Source: Hyphomicrobiales bacterium
Lineage (GTDB): Bacteria; Pseudomonadota; Alphaproteobacteria; Rhizobiales; Beijerinckiaceae
Assembly: GCA_947455025.1 (NCBI GenBank)
Contig: CANGLU010000028.1
Coordinates: 1-35,470 of the forward strand
Reading direction: 5' to 3'
Length of the DNA stretch: 35,470 nt
Shown here one piece after another: positions 7,762 through 17,064 of this stretch (position 1 is its first letter; each line of letters begins with the position of its first letter). Both the position numbers and the translations under genes were made by a program. The notes under the pieces are model-generated. The model saw only the letters and a program-made list of their open reading frames with translations, was not told where the DNA came from and made no database searches.

Positions 7762-8793
7762 ATGAAAACCGCCAATACCGTCATCGACGCCATCGGAAAT
7801 ACGCCCCTTATCCGGTTAAAGCGCGCCTCTGAGCTCACAGGCTGCACCATTTTAGGCAAAGCCGAGTTTATGAATCCAGGCGGATCGGTCAAAGATCGGG
7901 CGGGGCTTGCGATGATCCGTCACGCCTTGACCACAGGCGAATTGCGCCCCGGCGGAACGATTGTTGAGGGAACGGCGGGCAATACGGGCATTGGCTTAAC
8001 CTTGGTTGCCAACGCGCTGGGGCTCAAAACCGTTATCGTCATTCCGGAAACGCAATCGATTGAGAAAAAAGACGCGCTCCGGCAAATGGGCGCGGAGCTG
8101 ATCGAAGTGCCCGCTGTCCCCTACGCTAACCCCAATAATTATGTGAAGCTCTCCGGCCGTTTGGCGGAGAAATTGGCCAAAACAGAAAAGAATGGCGCGA
8201 TTTGGGCCAATCAATTCGACAATATCGCCAATCGACAGGGCCATATCGATACCACTGCGCCGGAAATCTGGACGCAAACGGAGGGTAAGGTCGACGGGTT
8301 CATCTGCGCGGTTGGCACAGGCGGCACCTTAGCCGGAACAGGCATGGGATTGAAAAGCTTCAATCCTGCCATCAAAATTGGCTTGGCCGATCCGATGGGA
8401 GCCGCGCTCTTTTCCTACTACACAACCGGCGTCCTTAAATCCGAAGGCTCTTCAATTACCGAAGGAATTGGCCAAGGCCGCATCACCAAGAATTTGGAGA
8501 ATGCGCCAATCGATATCGCCTTTCAAATCCCCGACAGCGAGGCGATACCAATCACTTTCGAGCTCTTGGAGCATGAAGGCCTGTCCCTTGGTGGTTCATC
8601 CGGCGTCAATGTCGCGGGCGCCATTCGCCTCGCCAAAGAGCTCGGGCCCGGCCATACCATCGTCACCATCCTGTGCGATGGCGGCTCACGTTATGCGTCC
8701 AAACTCTACAACCCCGATTTCTTGCGGTCTAGGCACTTGCCGGTGCCTGCATGGCTTGAGCGCCAATCCTCCCTTCAACCGGATTTCCTATAA
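7762..8793 (+). CDS. cysK: Cysteine synthase A (O-acetylserine sulfhydrylase)
   Basis: PLP enzyme of 343 aa making cysteine from O-acetylserine and sulfide in the cytoplasm. The PLP lysine is K44 in NPGGSVKDRAG. The phosphate-binding loop is EGTAGNTGIGL, and the glycine loop AVGTGGTLAGTG and the LGGSSGVNVAG segment are also present. It carries the C-terminal extension (LPVPAWLERQ) seen in the longer alphaproteobacterial enzymes. The start at 7762 is preceded by GAAGAG eleven bases upstream. The stop overlaps the next start by one base (TAATG), so cysK and the alanyl-tRNA editing gene form one operon, with sseA following. Cystathionine beta-synthase is an alternative for this fold, but the motifs and context favour cysK. 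Confidence 0.93.
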   Translation: MKTANTVIDAIGNTPLIRLKRASELTGCTILGKAEFMNPGGSVKDRAGLAMIRHALTTGELRPGGTIVEGTAGNTGIGLTLVANALGLKTVIVIPETQSIEKKDALRQMGAELIEVPAVPYANPNNYVKLSGRLAEKLAKTEKNGAIWANQFDNIANRQGHIDTTAPEIWTQTEGKVDGFICAVGTGGTLAGTGMGLKSFNPAIKIGLADPMGAALFSYYTTGVLKSEGSSITEGIGQGRITKNLENAPIDIAFQIPDSEAIPITFELLEHEGLSLGGSSGVNVAGAIRLAKELGPGHTIVTILCDGGSRYASKLYNPDFLRSRHLPVPAWLERQSSLQPDFL

Positions 8794-9506
8794 TGCCAAC
8801 CGATCTATTGTTTCGTGATGACGCCTATCTCCAAGAATGCTCGGCCATTGTAACCGCCATCAACGAACGCGGCGGCATTGTAACGGATCGGACCGTCTTC
8901 TACGCCACAGGCGGCGGGCAACCGGGCGACACGGGCATCATGCGCTTGGCCGATGGTTCGGAGATCACCATCGCAACGACCGTATATGGCGATGTCAAAA
9001 CCGATATCGTGCATGTTCCGTCCGAGAATTCGACGCTGCCCAAAATTGGCGATACCGTCACTTTGTCGCTCGACTGGACCAAACGGTTTCAGCGGATGCA
9101 GATCCACACGGCGCTGCATCTCCTGACAACCGTTTTGCCCTATCCGGTCACGGGTGGTTCAGTGGGTGATGGCGAAGGCCGTCTCGACTTCGATATTCCG
9201 GATGCAGGCCTTGATAAAGACGAATTAACCGCCGAGCTTAATCGCCGCATCGATCAACACGCGGCCGTATCCTATCGATGGATCAGCGACGACGAACTCG
9301 AAGCCAATCCGGGTTTGGTCAAAACCATGTCGGTTAAGCCGCCAATGGGCACAGGACGCGTGCGCTTGGTGGAGATTGACGGGTTAGACCTGCAACCCTG
9401 CGGCGGCACCCATGTGCACAACACCTCGGAAATCGGAAAGATCAGCATCACGGCGATTGAGAAAAAGGGAAAAATCAATCGTCGCGTCCGTATCGCGTTC
9501 GCCTGA
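8793..9506 (+). CDS. Alanyl-tRNA editing protein (AlaX type)
   Basis: Stand-alone editing domain of 237 aa that hydrolyses mischarged tRNA-Ala (Ser- or Gly-tRNA-Ala) in trans. Zinc-ligand motifs are IHTALHLL (about residue 104) and CGGTHVHNTSEIG (about residue 202), matching the HxxxH and CxxxH pattern shared with the AlaRS editing domain. The N-terminal part (VFYATGGGQPGDTG) matches the beta-barrel that precedes the editing core in AlaX-M proteins. The ATG overlaps the cysK stop by one base. Its place between cysK and sseA is a recurrent arrangement in Hyphomicrobiales. Confidence 0.93.
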   Translation: MPTDLLFRDDAYLQECSAIVTAINERGGIVTDRTVFYATGGGQPGDTGIMRLADGSEITIATTVYGDVKTDIVHVPSENSTLPKIGDTVTLSLDWTKRFQRMQIHTALHLLTTVLPYPVTGGSVGDGEGRLDFDIPDAGLDKDELTAELNRRIDQHAAVSYRWISDDELEANPGLVKTMSVKPPMGTGRVRLVEIDGLDLQPCGGTHVHNTSEIGKISITAIEKKGKINRRVRIAFA

Positions 9507-9519
9507 AGAAAGAAACGCC

Positions 9520-10359
9520 ATGACAACGCCTTTATTCGTAACAACCGACTGGCTCGCCGACCATCTTCACGATGCCAATCTGTCGATCATCGATGCGAGC
9601 TGGTATCTTCCCACCATGAACCGCGACGGCAAAGCCGAATATGCGCTAGGCCATATTCCGGGTGCCGTTCATTTCGATATCGATACTGTGGCCGATCGAT
9701 CCAATCCCCTGCCCCATATGTTACCCTCGCCCGCTTTTTTTGCTGAGACGGTTGGTGCTATGGGTATCTCGGATAAAGATCATATCGTTGTTTATGATGG
9801 CGCAGGCCTCTTTGCCGCAGCACGCGTCTGGTGGACCTTTCGCACCATGGGCGCCACCCATGTTTCGATCTTGGAAGGTGGCGCGCCCAAATGGCGCGCG
9901 GAAGGCAGAGCATGGACGGATGCACCAACCGCAAAGCCGAAAAAGACCTTTCATCCTGCTTTTAAACCGGAAGGCGTGGCCGATCTGGCGCGCGTCAAAC
10001 AGGCGCTTGAAAGCCACGCGGCCCAACTCGTTGATGCCCGTCCGGCGGATCGTTTTCGCGGCGAAGCGCCAGAGCCGCGTCCGGGTCTAGCGTCCGGCCA
10101 TATGCCCGGCAGCTTCAATGTGCAATTCGGGGATGTAGTATCCAACGGCAAACTCAAGCCCGCGACAGAATTGCGCGAGGCGTTTGCCAAAGCGGGCGTT
10201 GATATCAGCCAGCCGATCATCACGAGCTGCGGCTCAGGCGTCTCCGCTGCGATCCTCGCGCTTGCGCTAGAAAGCGTGGGCCATCCCGCCAAAGCGCTCT
10301 ATGACGGCTCTTGGGCGGAATGGGGTGGACGAGCCGATTGTCCGGTCGCCAAGGCCTAG
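9520..10359 (+). CDS. sseA: 3-mercaptopyruvate sulfurtransferase
   Basis: Tandem rhodanese protein of 279 aa that transfers sulfur from 3-mercaptopyruvate (or thiosulfate) to an acceptor. The first, inactive rhodanese repeat contains [12 protein letters not shown] and [17 protein letters not shown]. The second contains [21 protein letters not shown] and the active loop [13 protein letters not shown] with the catalytic cysteine at about residue 237. A CGSGV loop favours mercaptopyruvate over thiosulfate. The ATG at 9520 follows AGAAAG; an open frame runs back to 9412 but overlaps the upstream gene. It ends 4 bp inside the convergent aapP gene, with no terminator between them. Confidence 0.93.
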   Translation: MTTPLFVTTDWLADHLHDANLSIIDASWYLPTMNRDGKAEYALGHIPGAVHFDIDTVADRSNPLPHMLPSPAFFAETVGAMGISDKDHIVVYDGAGLFAAARVWWTFRTMGATHVSILEGGAPKWRAEGRAWTDAPTAKPKKTFHPAFKPEGVADLARVKQALESHAAQLVDARPADRFRGEAPEPRPGLASGHMPGSFNVQFGDVVSNGKLKPATELREAFAKAGVDISQPIITSCGSGVSAAILALALESVGHPAKALYDGSWAEWGGRADCPVAKA

Positions 10360-11135
10360 TGAAGGATCTGGCTTAGGAACAATTTCGTGCGTTCGTGTTG
10401 CGGGTTTTTAAAGAACGCATCCGGCGTATTGGCTTCAACAATCTGTCCCTGATCCATAAAGATCACGCGATTGGCAACTTGCCGCGCGAAACCCATTTCA
10501 TGGGTGACGCAAATCATTGTCATGCCTTCCTCCGCCAAAGACACCATTGTGTCCAAGACTTCCTTCACCATTTCCGGATCAAGCGCCGAAGTCGGCTCAT
10601 CAAACAACATGATCTTGGGGCTCATGCACAGCGATCGCGCAATAGCCACGCGCTGCTGCTGGCCGCCCGAAAGCTGGCCGGGGAATTTGTTCGCCTGCTC
10701 GGGAATTTTAACGCGCTTTAAATAATGCATCGCGATTTCATCGGCATCCTTCTTGGGCATTTTCTTCACCCAAATCGGCGCGAGCGTCAGATTTTCCAAA
10801 ATCGTCAAATGCGGGAACAAATTGAAGTGCTGAAACACCATGCCCACATCGCGGCGAATTTCATCGATCTTTTTGACATCCGCCGTTAGCTCTGTGCCAT
10901 CAACGATGATCGAGCCTTTTTGATGTTCTTCCAGCCGGTTGATGCAGCGGATCAGCGTCGATTTTCCCGAGCCCGATGGTCCGCACACCACCACGCGTTC
11001 GCCGCGTTTGATGGTCAGGTCAATGTCGCGTAACACGTGGAACGCGCCATACCATTTGTTCATGCCTTTAATCTCAATCGCATTCTCATGCTTGAGTTGG
11101 CCGGGCTTTAAGCCGAGGGGTCGTTCAGCGCTCAT
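10356..11135 (-). CDS. aapP: General L-amino acid ABC transporter, ATP-binding subunit
   Basis: ATPase of 259 aa energising uptake of a wide range of L-amino acids. Walker A is GPSGSGKST, the Q-loop segment is [19 protein letters not shown], the signature is [15 protein letters not shown], Walker B is [12 protein letters not shown], and the switch histidine is in [11 protein letters not shown]. This Q-loop wording is typical of the polar amino-acid family. It is the last gene of aapJ-aapQ-aapM-aapP, 12 bp after aapM. Its final four bases overlap the end of sseA on the other strand. Confidence 0.95.
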   Translation of the reverse strand: MSAERPLGLKPGQLKHENAIEIKGMNKWYGAFHVLRDIDLTIKRGERVVVCGPSGSGKSTLIRCINRLEEHQKGSIIVDGTELTADVKKIDEIRRDVGMVFQHFNLFPHLTILENLTLAPIWVKKMPKKDADEIAMHYLKRVKIPEQANKFPGQLSGGQQQRVAIARSLCMSPKIMLFDEPTSALDPEMVKEVLDTMVSLAEEGMTMICVTHEMGFARQVANRVIFMDQGQIVEANTPDAFFKNPQHERTKLFLSQILH

Positions 11136-11147
11136 GATGAGAACTCC

Positions 11148-12296
11148 CTAATGTCGATTGTCGGTGGCAAGGCGGCGTTCGACGGACATCGAATACCGCG
11201 CCATGCCGTAGCAGAGGATGAAATAGACGATGGCTGCAAACAAATAGCCGGCGAAGGGCATACCAGAAGTCCGCCACACCGGATCGTTTAAGCTAGCCTC
11301 AATGACTTTCAAGAAGTCAAAAATATTGACGATGGCAACAAGCGTTGTGTCTTTCAAAAGGCCGATGAAATTGTTCACAATTCCCGGAATGACGATTTTG
11401 AGCGCTTGCGGCAAAATGATCTTGATCATCATTTGCCAATAGCCAAGGCCCAATGCTTGGGCCGCTTCATATTGTCCGCGCGGAATGGCTTGCAAACCGC
11501 CGCGCACCGTCTCCGCCATATAGGCCGAGAAGAACAAGGCAACGCCGACCAAAACGCGCAGCAGCGAGTCAGGCCGCCAGCCTTCCGGCACAAACAGCGG
11601 GAACATCACATTGGCCATAAACAGCACGGTGATCAGCGGCACGCCGCGGATAAACTCGATCATCACCACGCTGCTCGAACGCGCCACCGGCATATGCGAC
11701 CGACGCCCAAGCGCCAGAAGAATGCCCAGCGGCACAGAGACAACAATGCCAACGGTTCCGATCACAATCGAGACCAAAAACCCGCCCCAATAATGCGTTT
11801 GTACCGTCGGGATACCCAGCGTTTCCGAGCCGGACAGAAGACAAAAGCCAACAATCGGGAACACGATAAAGAAATAGATCATGCCTAAATCTTTACGCGG
11901 GATACGCTGGACCAAGAGCCAAGCAAGCCCGATGACTTCAAGCGCAAAAAACAGCTCCGGCCGCCAGCGCAAAGTCTCCGGATATTGTCCGAAGACAAAA
12001 TAATCCCAATGCGCGGCGACAAAGCCCCAACACACACCAACGGGATGGCCTACAATATCGGCGACGCAGGCTTTGCTGTCATTCGCCACCCAAACCGCAT
12101 TGAGGATCAGCGTATCAACAAGCCCGGGCACAATTTTATAAAGCCCGAATAGGATCAATAAGGTCACGACCGAATTGAGCACCGAGGAAAAAAGATTTTC
12201 CTGCAACCAATGCACAATCCCCGACGTCCGCATGGGCGGAGGAGATTGTTCGTTAAAATGTGTACGGACGAAATGCACTTCGGCACTGGTTGTCAT
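11148..12296 (-). CDS. aapM: General L-amino acid ABC transporter, permease subunit M
   Basis: Inner-membrane permease of 382 aa, much longer than the HisM-type average, as is typical for AapM. The N-terminal part holds an early membrane span (VLNSVVTLLILFGLYKIV) and a poorly conserved linker. The C-terminal core has the conserved EFIRGVPLITVLFMAN segment and the EAA loop EAAQALGLGYWQMMIKIILPQALK that contacts the ATPase. It pairs with AapQ as a heterodimer. The start lies one base after the aapQ stop. Confidence 0.94.
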   Translation of the reverse strand: MTTSAEVHFVRTHFNEQSPPPMRTSGIVHWLQENLFSSVLNSVVTLLILFGLYKIVPGLVDTLILNAVWVANDSKACVADIVGHPVGVCWGFVAAHWDYFVFGQYPETLRWRPELFFALEVIGLAWLLVQRIPRKDLGMIYFFIVFPIVGFCLLSGSETLGIPTVQTHYWGGFLVSIVIGTVGIVVSVPLGILLALGRRSHMPVARSSSVVMIEFIRGVPLITVLFMANVMFPLFVPEGWRPDSLLRVLVGVALFFSAYMAETVRGGLQAIPRGQYEAAQALGLGYWQMMIKIILPQALKIVIPGIVNNFIGLLKDTTLVAIVNIFDFLKVIEASLNDPVWRTSGMPFAGYLFAAIVYFILCYGMARYSMSVERRLATDNRH

Positions 12297-12297
12297 A

Positions 12298-13488
12298 TCA
12301 GCGCTCCACCAAGGCCACGCGGCGATTGAACCAATTCATAAAGGCCGATGTCAAAAGGCTTAAGGTCAAATAGACCAACATCGTCACCGACACCATTTCA
12401 ACCGCTTGTCCCGTTTGGTTAAGCACCGTGCCGGTGAACACGCTGACGAGATCGGGATAGCCAATCGAAACGCCGAGCGACGAGTTTTTCGTTAAGCTCA
12501 AATATTCGCTGTTGAGCAAAGGCACGATCACGCGCAAGGCCTGCGGCATGATCACGAGGCGAATGGTTTGCGCATGGCTCAAGCCTAAAGATTGCGACGC
12601 TTCCGTCTGCCCTTTGGAGACAGCAAGAATACCGGCGCGCACATTCTCCGCGATAAAGGCGGCCGTATAGGTCGTGAGCCCGATCACCATGGAGACAAAT
12701 TCGGGTGCCAGCGACATCCCGCCCGATGCGTTAAACCGCCCTTGCACGGGAATATCAAAACTCAAGGGTGCGCCCATTACGATAAAAATCAGCGATGGAA
12801 CGATCACGATAAGTCCGAATGAAAGCCATCCCGTCTTAGGTCGAATCCCCGTCCGCTCTTGAACGCGCCCCGCCCACCAAGCCAGCCCGATCGATCCCAA
12901 CACCAACACGACAAACGCGATGAACGGGTAGATAAAATCATCACCCAATACGGGGCGCGGTGTCAAAAGCCCGCGCGTATTGAGCAAAATATGCCCCGGA
13001 AAAATGATTGAATTTCTGGGCTCCGGCAAAAGGCCCAAAACGCCGCGATACCAAAAATAAAGGATCAGCAGCAAAGGCACATTGCGGAAAATTTCGACAT
13101 AGACCGTTGCAAGATTAGCAATCAGCCAATTCTTGGACAGCCGCAATATTCCGATCAACACACCTAAAATGGTCGCAAGAACGATGCTAACGCCCGATAC
13201 TAGCAAAGTATTGAGAAGCCCAACCCAAAAGGCCCGGCCATAAGAAGAAGCAGCACTATAGGAAATAAGTGTTTGACTGATGTCAAAACCAGCCTCGACA
13301 TTCCAAAAGCCGAAGCCTTGCGCAATATTGCGCTTCTTTAGATTGGCCACCGTATTGTCATAGGCAAACCAAAACAGCGCAACAATCAAAGCCAAAAGCA
13401 CGAGCTGAAAAAACAGGCTGCGTATGCGCGGATCGTTATAAAAAACGACCTTTGCTTCTGATGGGCGTCCACCATTAACGACGCTCAT
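12298..13488 (-). CDS. aapQ: General L-amino acid ABC transporter, permease subunit Q
   Basis: Inner-membrane permease of 396 aa. Features are an N-terminal span after RIRSLFFQLVLLALIVALFW, a periplasmic section, a core with VEIFRNVPLLLILYFWYRG, and the EAA loop TEASQSLGLSHAQTIRLV followed by MPQALRVIVP. It is the first permease after aapJ and is separated from it by about 75 bp containing a strong hairpin. Its level relative to the binding protein is thus probably set by partial termination. Confidence 0.94.
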   Translation of the reverse strand: MSVVNGGRPSEAKVVFYNDPRIRSLFFQLVLLALIVALFWFAYDNTVANLKKRNIAQGFGFWNVEAGFDISQTLISYSAASSYGRAFWVGLLNTLLVSGVSIVLATILGVLIGILRLSKNWLIANLATVYVEIFRNVPLLLILYFWYRGVLGLLPEPRNSIIFPGHILLNTRGLLTPRPVLGDDFIYPFIAFVVLVLGSIGLAWWAGRVQERTGIRPKTGWLSFGLIVIVPSLIFIVMGAPLSFDIPVQGRFNASGGMSLAPEFVSMVIGLTTYTAAFIAENVRAGILAVSKGQTEASQSLGLSHAQTIRLVIMPQALRVIVPLLNSEYLSLTKNSSLGVSIGYPDLVSVFTGTVLNQTGQAVEMVSVTMLVYLTLSLLTSAFMNWFNRRVALVER

Positions 13489-13520
13489 AGCTGCACGCTC
13501 CCTTGGCTTAAATCAATCAA

Positions 13521-13553
13521 GAAAAACCGGCGGAGAACCTTGTCTCCGCCGGT
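13521..13553 (-). terminator. Hairpin with T-run between aapJ and aapQ
   Basis: Perfect 11-bp stem (ACCGGCGGAGA, six-base loop, TCTCCGCCGGT), read on the - strand and ending in a run of five T. It sits directly after the aapJ stop and before aapQ. Such elements between a binding-protein gene and its permease genes let most transcripts stop early or stabilise the 5' part, giving more binding protein than membrane components. Confidence 0.85.
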
Positions 13554-13563
13554 CATGTTTCGA

Positions 13564-14580
13564 TTAACGAATTGGCGGTGCGTATTGCAAGCCACCCTTT
13601 GACCACAAGGCGTTAGACGCACGGGCCAACTGGATTGGCGTGTTTGGTCCGACATTACGTTCAAAAATTTCTTCGTAATTGCCAACGCCCTTAACAATCT
13701 GCACAACCCAAGCATTCGAAAGGCCGAGCGACTCGCCGAACTTGCCTTCGGTGCCGAGAACGCGCTTCAACTCTGGATCGTCAGACTTCACCTTTTCATC
13801 AACGTTCTTGGACGTGATGCCGTCTTCTTCAGCCGTCAACAGCGCGAAGTGAACCCACTTCACAAGGTTGAGCCACTGGTCATCGCCTTGGCGAACCAAT
13901 GGTCCGAGTGGCTCTTTCGAAATGATTTCGGGCAAAATGACATTGTCATCAGGCTTCGACATCGAAAGACGATCAGCTGCAAGGCCGGAACGGTCAGTGG
14001 TGTATGCATCGCAACGACCGGTATCAAACGCCTTAAGCGCTTCTTCCGACGTGCCGAGCGTCACGACTTTATATTCGAGCTTGTTCGAGCGGAAGAAGTC
14101 GGCAAGGTTCAATTCCGTCGTCGTGCCTTGTTGCACGCAGATGGTTGCACCAGCCAATTCCTTAGCGGACTTCACGTTCAGCTTCTTGTTTACCATGAAG
14201 CCCTGACCGTCATAGAAGTTAATACCAGCCCAGATCACGCCGAGCGTTGTTTCACGCGACATTGTCCAGGTTGAATTGCGGATCAACACGTCAACTTCAC
14301 CCGAAGCAAGCGCCGTAAAGCGATCCTTCGATGATAGCGGAACAAACTTCACCTTCGTCGGATCATTGAAAATGGCGGCAGCAATCGCGCGGCAATAATC
14401 AACGTCGAGACCCGTCCAGTTGCCCTTTTGATCAGGCACACCGAAGCCGGCTGTACCAGGGTTTGCACCGCAAACCACTTGGCCCTTGGCCTTCACATTG
14501 TCGAGCGTTCCGGCGCTAGCGGCCGTTACAAGCCCGAATGAGGCGGCGGCAACAACAGCCGCAGCAATAATTTTCTTCAT
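13564..14580 (-). CDS. aapJ: General L-amino acid ABC transporter, periplasmic binding protein
   Basis: Periplasmic solute-binding protein of 338 aa. A clear Sec signal peptide (MKKIIAAAVVAAASFGLVTA, cleavage around AASA) precedes the family start GTLDNVKAKGQVVCGANPG. Core motifs are WTGLDVDYCRAIAAAIF, VDVLIRNSTWTMSRE and GICVQQGT-like (ATICVQQGTTTELN). The start at 14580 has GGAGAG upstream. It is divergent from metC, an arrangement known from Rhizobium and Brucella relatives. Confidence 0.95.
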   Translation of the reverse strand: MKKIIAAAVVAAASFGLVTAASAGTLDNVKAKGQVVCGANPGTAGFGVPDQKGNWTGLDVDYCRAIAAAIFNDPTKVKFVPLSSKDRFTALASGEVDVLIRNSTWTMSRETTLGVIWAGINFYDGQGFMVNKKLNVKSAKELAGATICVQQGTTTELNLADFFRSNKLEYKVVTLGTSEEALKAFDTGRCDAYTTDRSGLAADRLSMSKPDDNVILPEIISKEPLGPLVRQGDDQWLNLVKWVHFALLTAEEDGITSKNVDEKVKSDDPELKRVLGTEGKFGESLGLSNAWVVQIVKGVGNYEEIFERNVGPNTPIQLARASNALWSKGGLQYAPPIR

Positions 14581-14661
14581 AGGATCTCTCCAGTTCGAAT
14601 GACCAAACCGACGCCAATCTTACAAGGCACAACGGTTCCATGCCACTGAGGCATAGCTGCT

Positions 14662-14691
14662 ATTACCATTTGACTTTGGTCCTTTGGTCAA
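14662..14691 (-). promoter_or_regulatory. Candidate promoter of the aap operon
   Basis: Read on the - strand, TTGACC (14686-14691) and GGTAAT (14662-14667) are 18 bp apart. They lie about 80 bp upstream of the aapJ start, in the region divergent from metC. The -35 box overlaps a perfect tandem 8-bp repeat (CTTTGGTC twice, + strand 14674-14689) that could serve as an operator. Only the pattern match supports this. Confidence 0.4.
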
Positions 14692-14796
14692 GAGGATTAA
14701 GGCAGCAATACGCCACTTTTTTATGCAATTTCTTGACGGGCCTAACAAATCGACGTCCTATAGTGCCAATTCCACCTCGTGTTCCGGGATAAAACT

Positions 14797-15987
14797 ATGA
14801 AAAAGATGACACCCCAAACGCTCGCCGGCCTCTCTGACCGCACCAAACTCGTTTATGCAGGCCGCGATCCATCGGAACAGTTCGGGTTTGTGAACACGCC
14901 AATCTATCGGGGCTCAACCGTTCTTGCGCCGACGATGGAAGAATTGCTCAACCGTTCAAACCGCTTTGTCTATGGCACGCTCGGCACGCCAACCAGCGAA
15001 GCGCTTGAAAAAGCCTGGAGCGCGGTATCGGGCGCCGAGGGCACGGTTTGCGTTCCTTCAGGCCTCGCAGCCGTCACCGTTGCCATCTTGTCCTGCGTCA
15101 ATTCAGGCGATCATATTTTGATAACCGACAGCGTCTATCGCCCTACTCGTGAATTTGCCGAAGGTTTTTTAAAGCGCTACGGCGTCGAAACAACCTATTT
15201 CGACCCGATGATCGGCGCCGGCATCGAAGCGCTGATCAAACCAAACACAAAAGCCATTTTTACCGAAGCTCCCGGCTCGCAAACCTTCGAAGTGCAGGAT
15301 ATCCCTGCACTCGCCGCCATTGCCAAAAAGCACGGCGCAACACTGCTGATGGACAATACATGGGCGACACCCTTCTTCTTCCCGCCGCATGAAATGGGCG
15401 TCGATTTAGCGATTGAAGCGGGAACAAAATATCTATCCGGTCACTCGGATTTATTACTCGGCCTCGTCTCCGCCAATGAGCGTTCTTGGAAAGCGTTGCG
15501 CAGCACCTATCTCCAATTGGGCCTCTGTGCCGGTCCCGAGGATATGTTCTTGGCGCTTCGCGGCATGCGTTCCATGCTGCTGCGGCTAAAAGAGCAGGAA
15601 AAAGCGGCGCTTAACATGGCCCATTGGCTAAAAGCGCGTCCGGAAGTTGAAAAAGTACTGCATCCTGCATTGCCCGATTGTCCGGGCCACGACATATGGA
15701 AGCGGGACTTTAAAGGCTCGTCAGGCCTCTTTTCCATCGTCCTGAAACCTGCATCGCAAAAGGCCGTGGCAGCGATGCTCGATGATTTATTGCTGTTTGG
15801 TATGGGCTATTCATGGGGCGGCTATGAAAGCCTCATCATTCCGTTCGACCCAAGGCCTTATCGCACCGCCACCCAATGGAATGAGAAAGGCCCATCGCTG
15901 CGCATTCAAATCGGCCTTGAAGACATTGAAGATTTGAAGCGCGATCTTGATGCAGGCTTCGCGCGGTTGCGCGCCGCCAATGCCTAA
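14797..15987 (+). CDS. metC: Cystathionine beta-lyase
   Basis: PLP enzyme of the Cys/Met metabolism family, 396 aa. It cleaves cystathionine to homocysteine, pyruvate and ammonia for methionine synthesis. Motifs are YGTLGTPTSEALEKAW, VPSGLAAVT, LLMDNTWATPFFF, the PLP lysine in EAGTKYLSGHSDLLLG, and the late YSWGGYESLI, which is characteristic of MetC rather than of cystathionine gamma-synthase. The ATG at 14797 is preferred over an in-frame GTG at 14779 because GGGA lies at a good distance upstream. A TTGACG box sits about 40 bp upstream of the start, but its spacing to a TATAGT element is too long for confidence. Confidence 0.93.
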   Translation: MKKMTPQTLAGLSDRTKLVYAGRDPSEQFGFVNTPIYRGSTVLAPTMEELLNRSNRFVYGTLGTPTSEALEKAWSAVSGAEGTVCVPSGLAAVTVAILSCVNSGDHILITDSVYRPTREFAEGFLKRYGVETTYFDPMIGAGIEALIKPNTKAIFTEAPGSQTFEVQDIPALAAIAKKHGATLLMDNTWATPFFFPPHEMGVDLAIEAGTKYLSGHSDLLLGLVSANERSWKALRSTYLQLGLCAGPEDMFLALRGMRSMLLRLKEQEKAALNMAHWLKARPEVEKVLHPALPDCPGHDIWKRDFKGSSGLFSIVLKPASQKAVAAMLDDLLLFGMGYSWGGYESLIIPFDPRPYRTATQWNEKGPSLRIQIGLEDIEDLKRDLDAGFARLRAANA

Positions 15988-15996
15988 CGGAATGAT

Positions 15997-16608
15997 TTAA
16001 GGAACAAGCCAGCGCATCTCAGGTGCGCTGGTTGAATCACGCCAATCAAACAAAGCGCGGCGATGCCCGTCGCTGCCAAGCCATAACCATTCAAGCCGCG
16101 AAAAATGCATTTGCACGGCACAAAAATGTGGCCGTCCGGCGTCGGTTAATTCTCGGCCCTTTGGTAGGGTGAAGTCGCCACCCGCCACAATGCTGCTGCC
16201 GGGCGCAGGCTCGGTTGCATAACAATGGCGGCTCATCGCTTGCGAGCTCGACCACGCCTCATCCGCAATCGGATCACTCACATGTAATGTGGCATGGCCA
16301 TTGAGCCGTATCTGTAGCTTTTCTCCGACATCATAAAACAAGGCAGACAGCCGGGGATCGCGCTGAAGCTCTTTGTGTTTCTCCGACCTAATATCGGTGT
16401 GAAATCGAAGCGAGCGGCCAATACGGTCAAAATGGCGTAACACGACGGTCCGGCTTCTGGGGCTCCCGTCGAGGCCGATGGTTGCCACCGAAGGCGTATG
16501 CATCGCAGCCCGACGATCGGATGCTGCCGACGCCAAAATGTCAAAAGCGCGCGCTAGACTCGCCTCAAGATGGTCGGAAAATACCGGGCTAGGATCGTTC
16601 AAAGACAA
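15997..16608 (-). CDS. Pyridoxamine 5'-phosphate oxidase-like FMN-binding protein
   Basis: FMN split-barrel protein of 203 aa. The N-terminal flavin domain shows SVATIGLDGSPRSRTVVLRH, then FHTDIRSEKHKEL, SALFYDVGEKLQIRLNGHA and W-S-S-S-Q-A-M. This matches the PNPOx-like Alr4036/COG5135 type rather than bona fide PdxH, so vitamin B6 oxidation is not established. The frame starts with TTG at 16608 behind a GAGG ribosome binding site and has no upstream ATG, so a TTG start is likely. It converges on metC with 9 bp between the stops. Confidence 0.8.
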   Translation of the reverse strand: MSLNDPSPVFSDHLEASLARAFDILASAASDRRAAMHTPSVATIGLDGSPRSRTVVLRHFDRIGRSLRFHTDIRSEKHKELQRDPRLSALFYDVGEKLQIRLNGHATLHVSDPIADEAWSSSQAMSRHCYATEPAPGSSIVAGGDFTLPKGRELTDAGRPHFCAVQMHFSRLEWLWLGSDGHRRALFDWRDSTSAPEMRWLVP

Positions 16609-16627
16609 ATACCTCGGAGGCGATGAA

Positions 16628-16704
16628 TGGCGACTCCAGCTGGATTCGAACCAGCGACCTGCCGCTTAGAAGGCGGCTGCTCTATCCAGCTGAGCTATGG
16701 AGTC
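16628..16704 (-). tRNA. tRNA-Arg (TCT)
   Basis: 77-nt cloverleaf on the - strand. The acceptor arms GACTCCA and TGGAGTC pair. The anticodon loop contains TCT within CCGCCTTCTAAGCGG, and the T arm is GCTGG-TTCGAAT-CCAGC. Discriminator G and an encoded CCA follow. It is the rare AGA/AGG-reading isoacceptor. Confidence 0.97.
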
Positions 16705-16726
16705 TCAACCCAGAGCCTAAACCGAT

Positions 16727-17032
16727 TCAGTGCGTCCAGGAACCAATTCGGTTGAACTTAAAGTTGTCAGAATATGAAATCATGCGCCGTTTGGCCGTTT
16801 GTGGCTCTTCAACCTGAGCCGCAATGCCCTGGCGCGCCGCATAGGCAATGGCTTCATCGCGCGTATCAAACCACAATTTAACCTGCTGACGCGTATCAGA
16901 CGAGCCAGACCAGCCCATCAAAGGATCAATTGTAACGGGCGTATCGGATGGAAATTCAAGCAACCAACGGTCAGTTTTGCCCGTTCCAGATTGCATCGCG
17001 GTTTTGGCAGGACGATAAATGCGCGCGGTCAT
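16727..17032 (-). CDS. ETC complex I subunit, NDUFS4-like accessory protein
   Basis: Small protein of 101 aa from the ATG at 17032; the open frame runs back to a TTG at 17056. It matches the NDUFS4 (AQDQ, 18 kDa) accessory subunit of NADH:quinone oxidoreductase, found in alphaproteobacteria and mitochondria. Recognisable segments are MTARIYRPAKTAMQSG at the start, WLLEFPSD, DPLMGWSGSSDTRQQVKL, FDTRDEAIAYAARQGI and the C-terminal YSDNFKFNRIGSWTH. It sits alone between two tRNA genes, away from the nuo operon, as is common for this gene. Confidence 0.92.
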   Translation of the reverse strand: MTARIYRPAKTAMQSGTGKTDRWLLEFPSDTPVTIDPLMGWSGSSDTRQQVKLWFDTRDEAIAYAARQGIAAQVEEPQTAKRRMISYSDNFKFNRIGSWTH

Positions 17033-17064
17033 CGTGCTTTCCGTTAAGCTTTCCAAGTGCCGGA

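Noticed and set aside
14749-14770. metC promoter built from TTGACG and TATAGT
   Set aside because: The spacer is about 20 bp, longer than a normal housekeeping promoter tolerates, so I did not list it as a feature.
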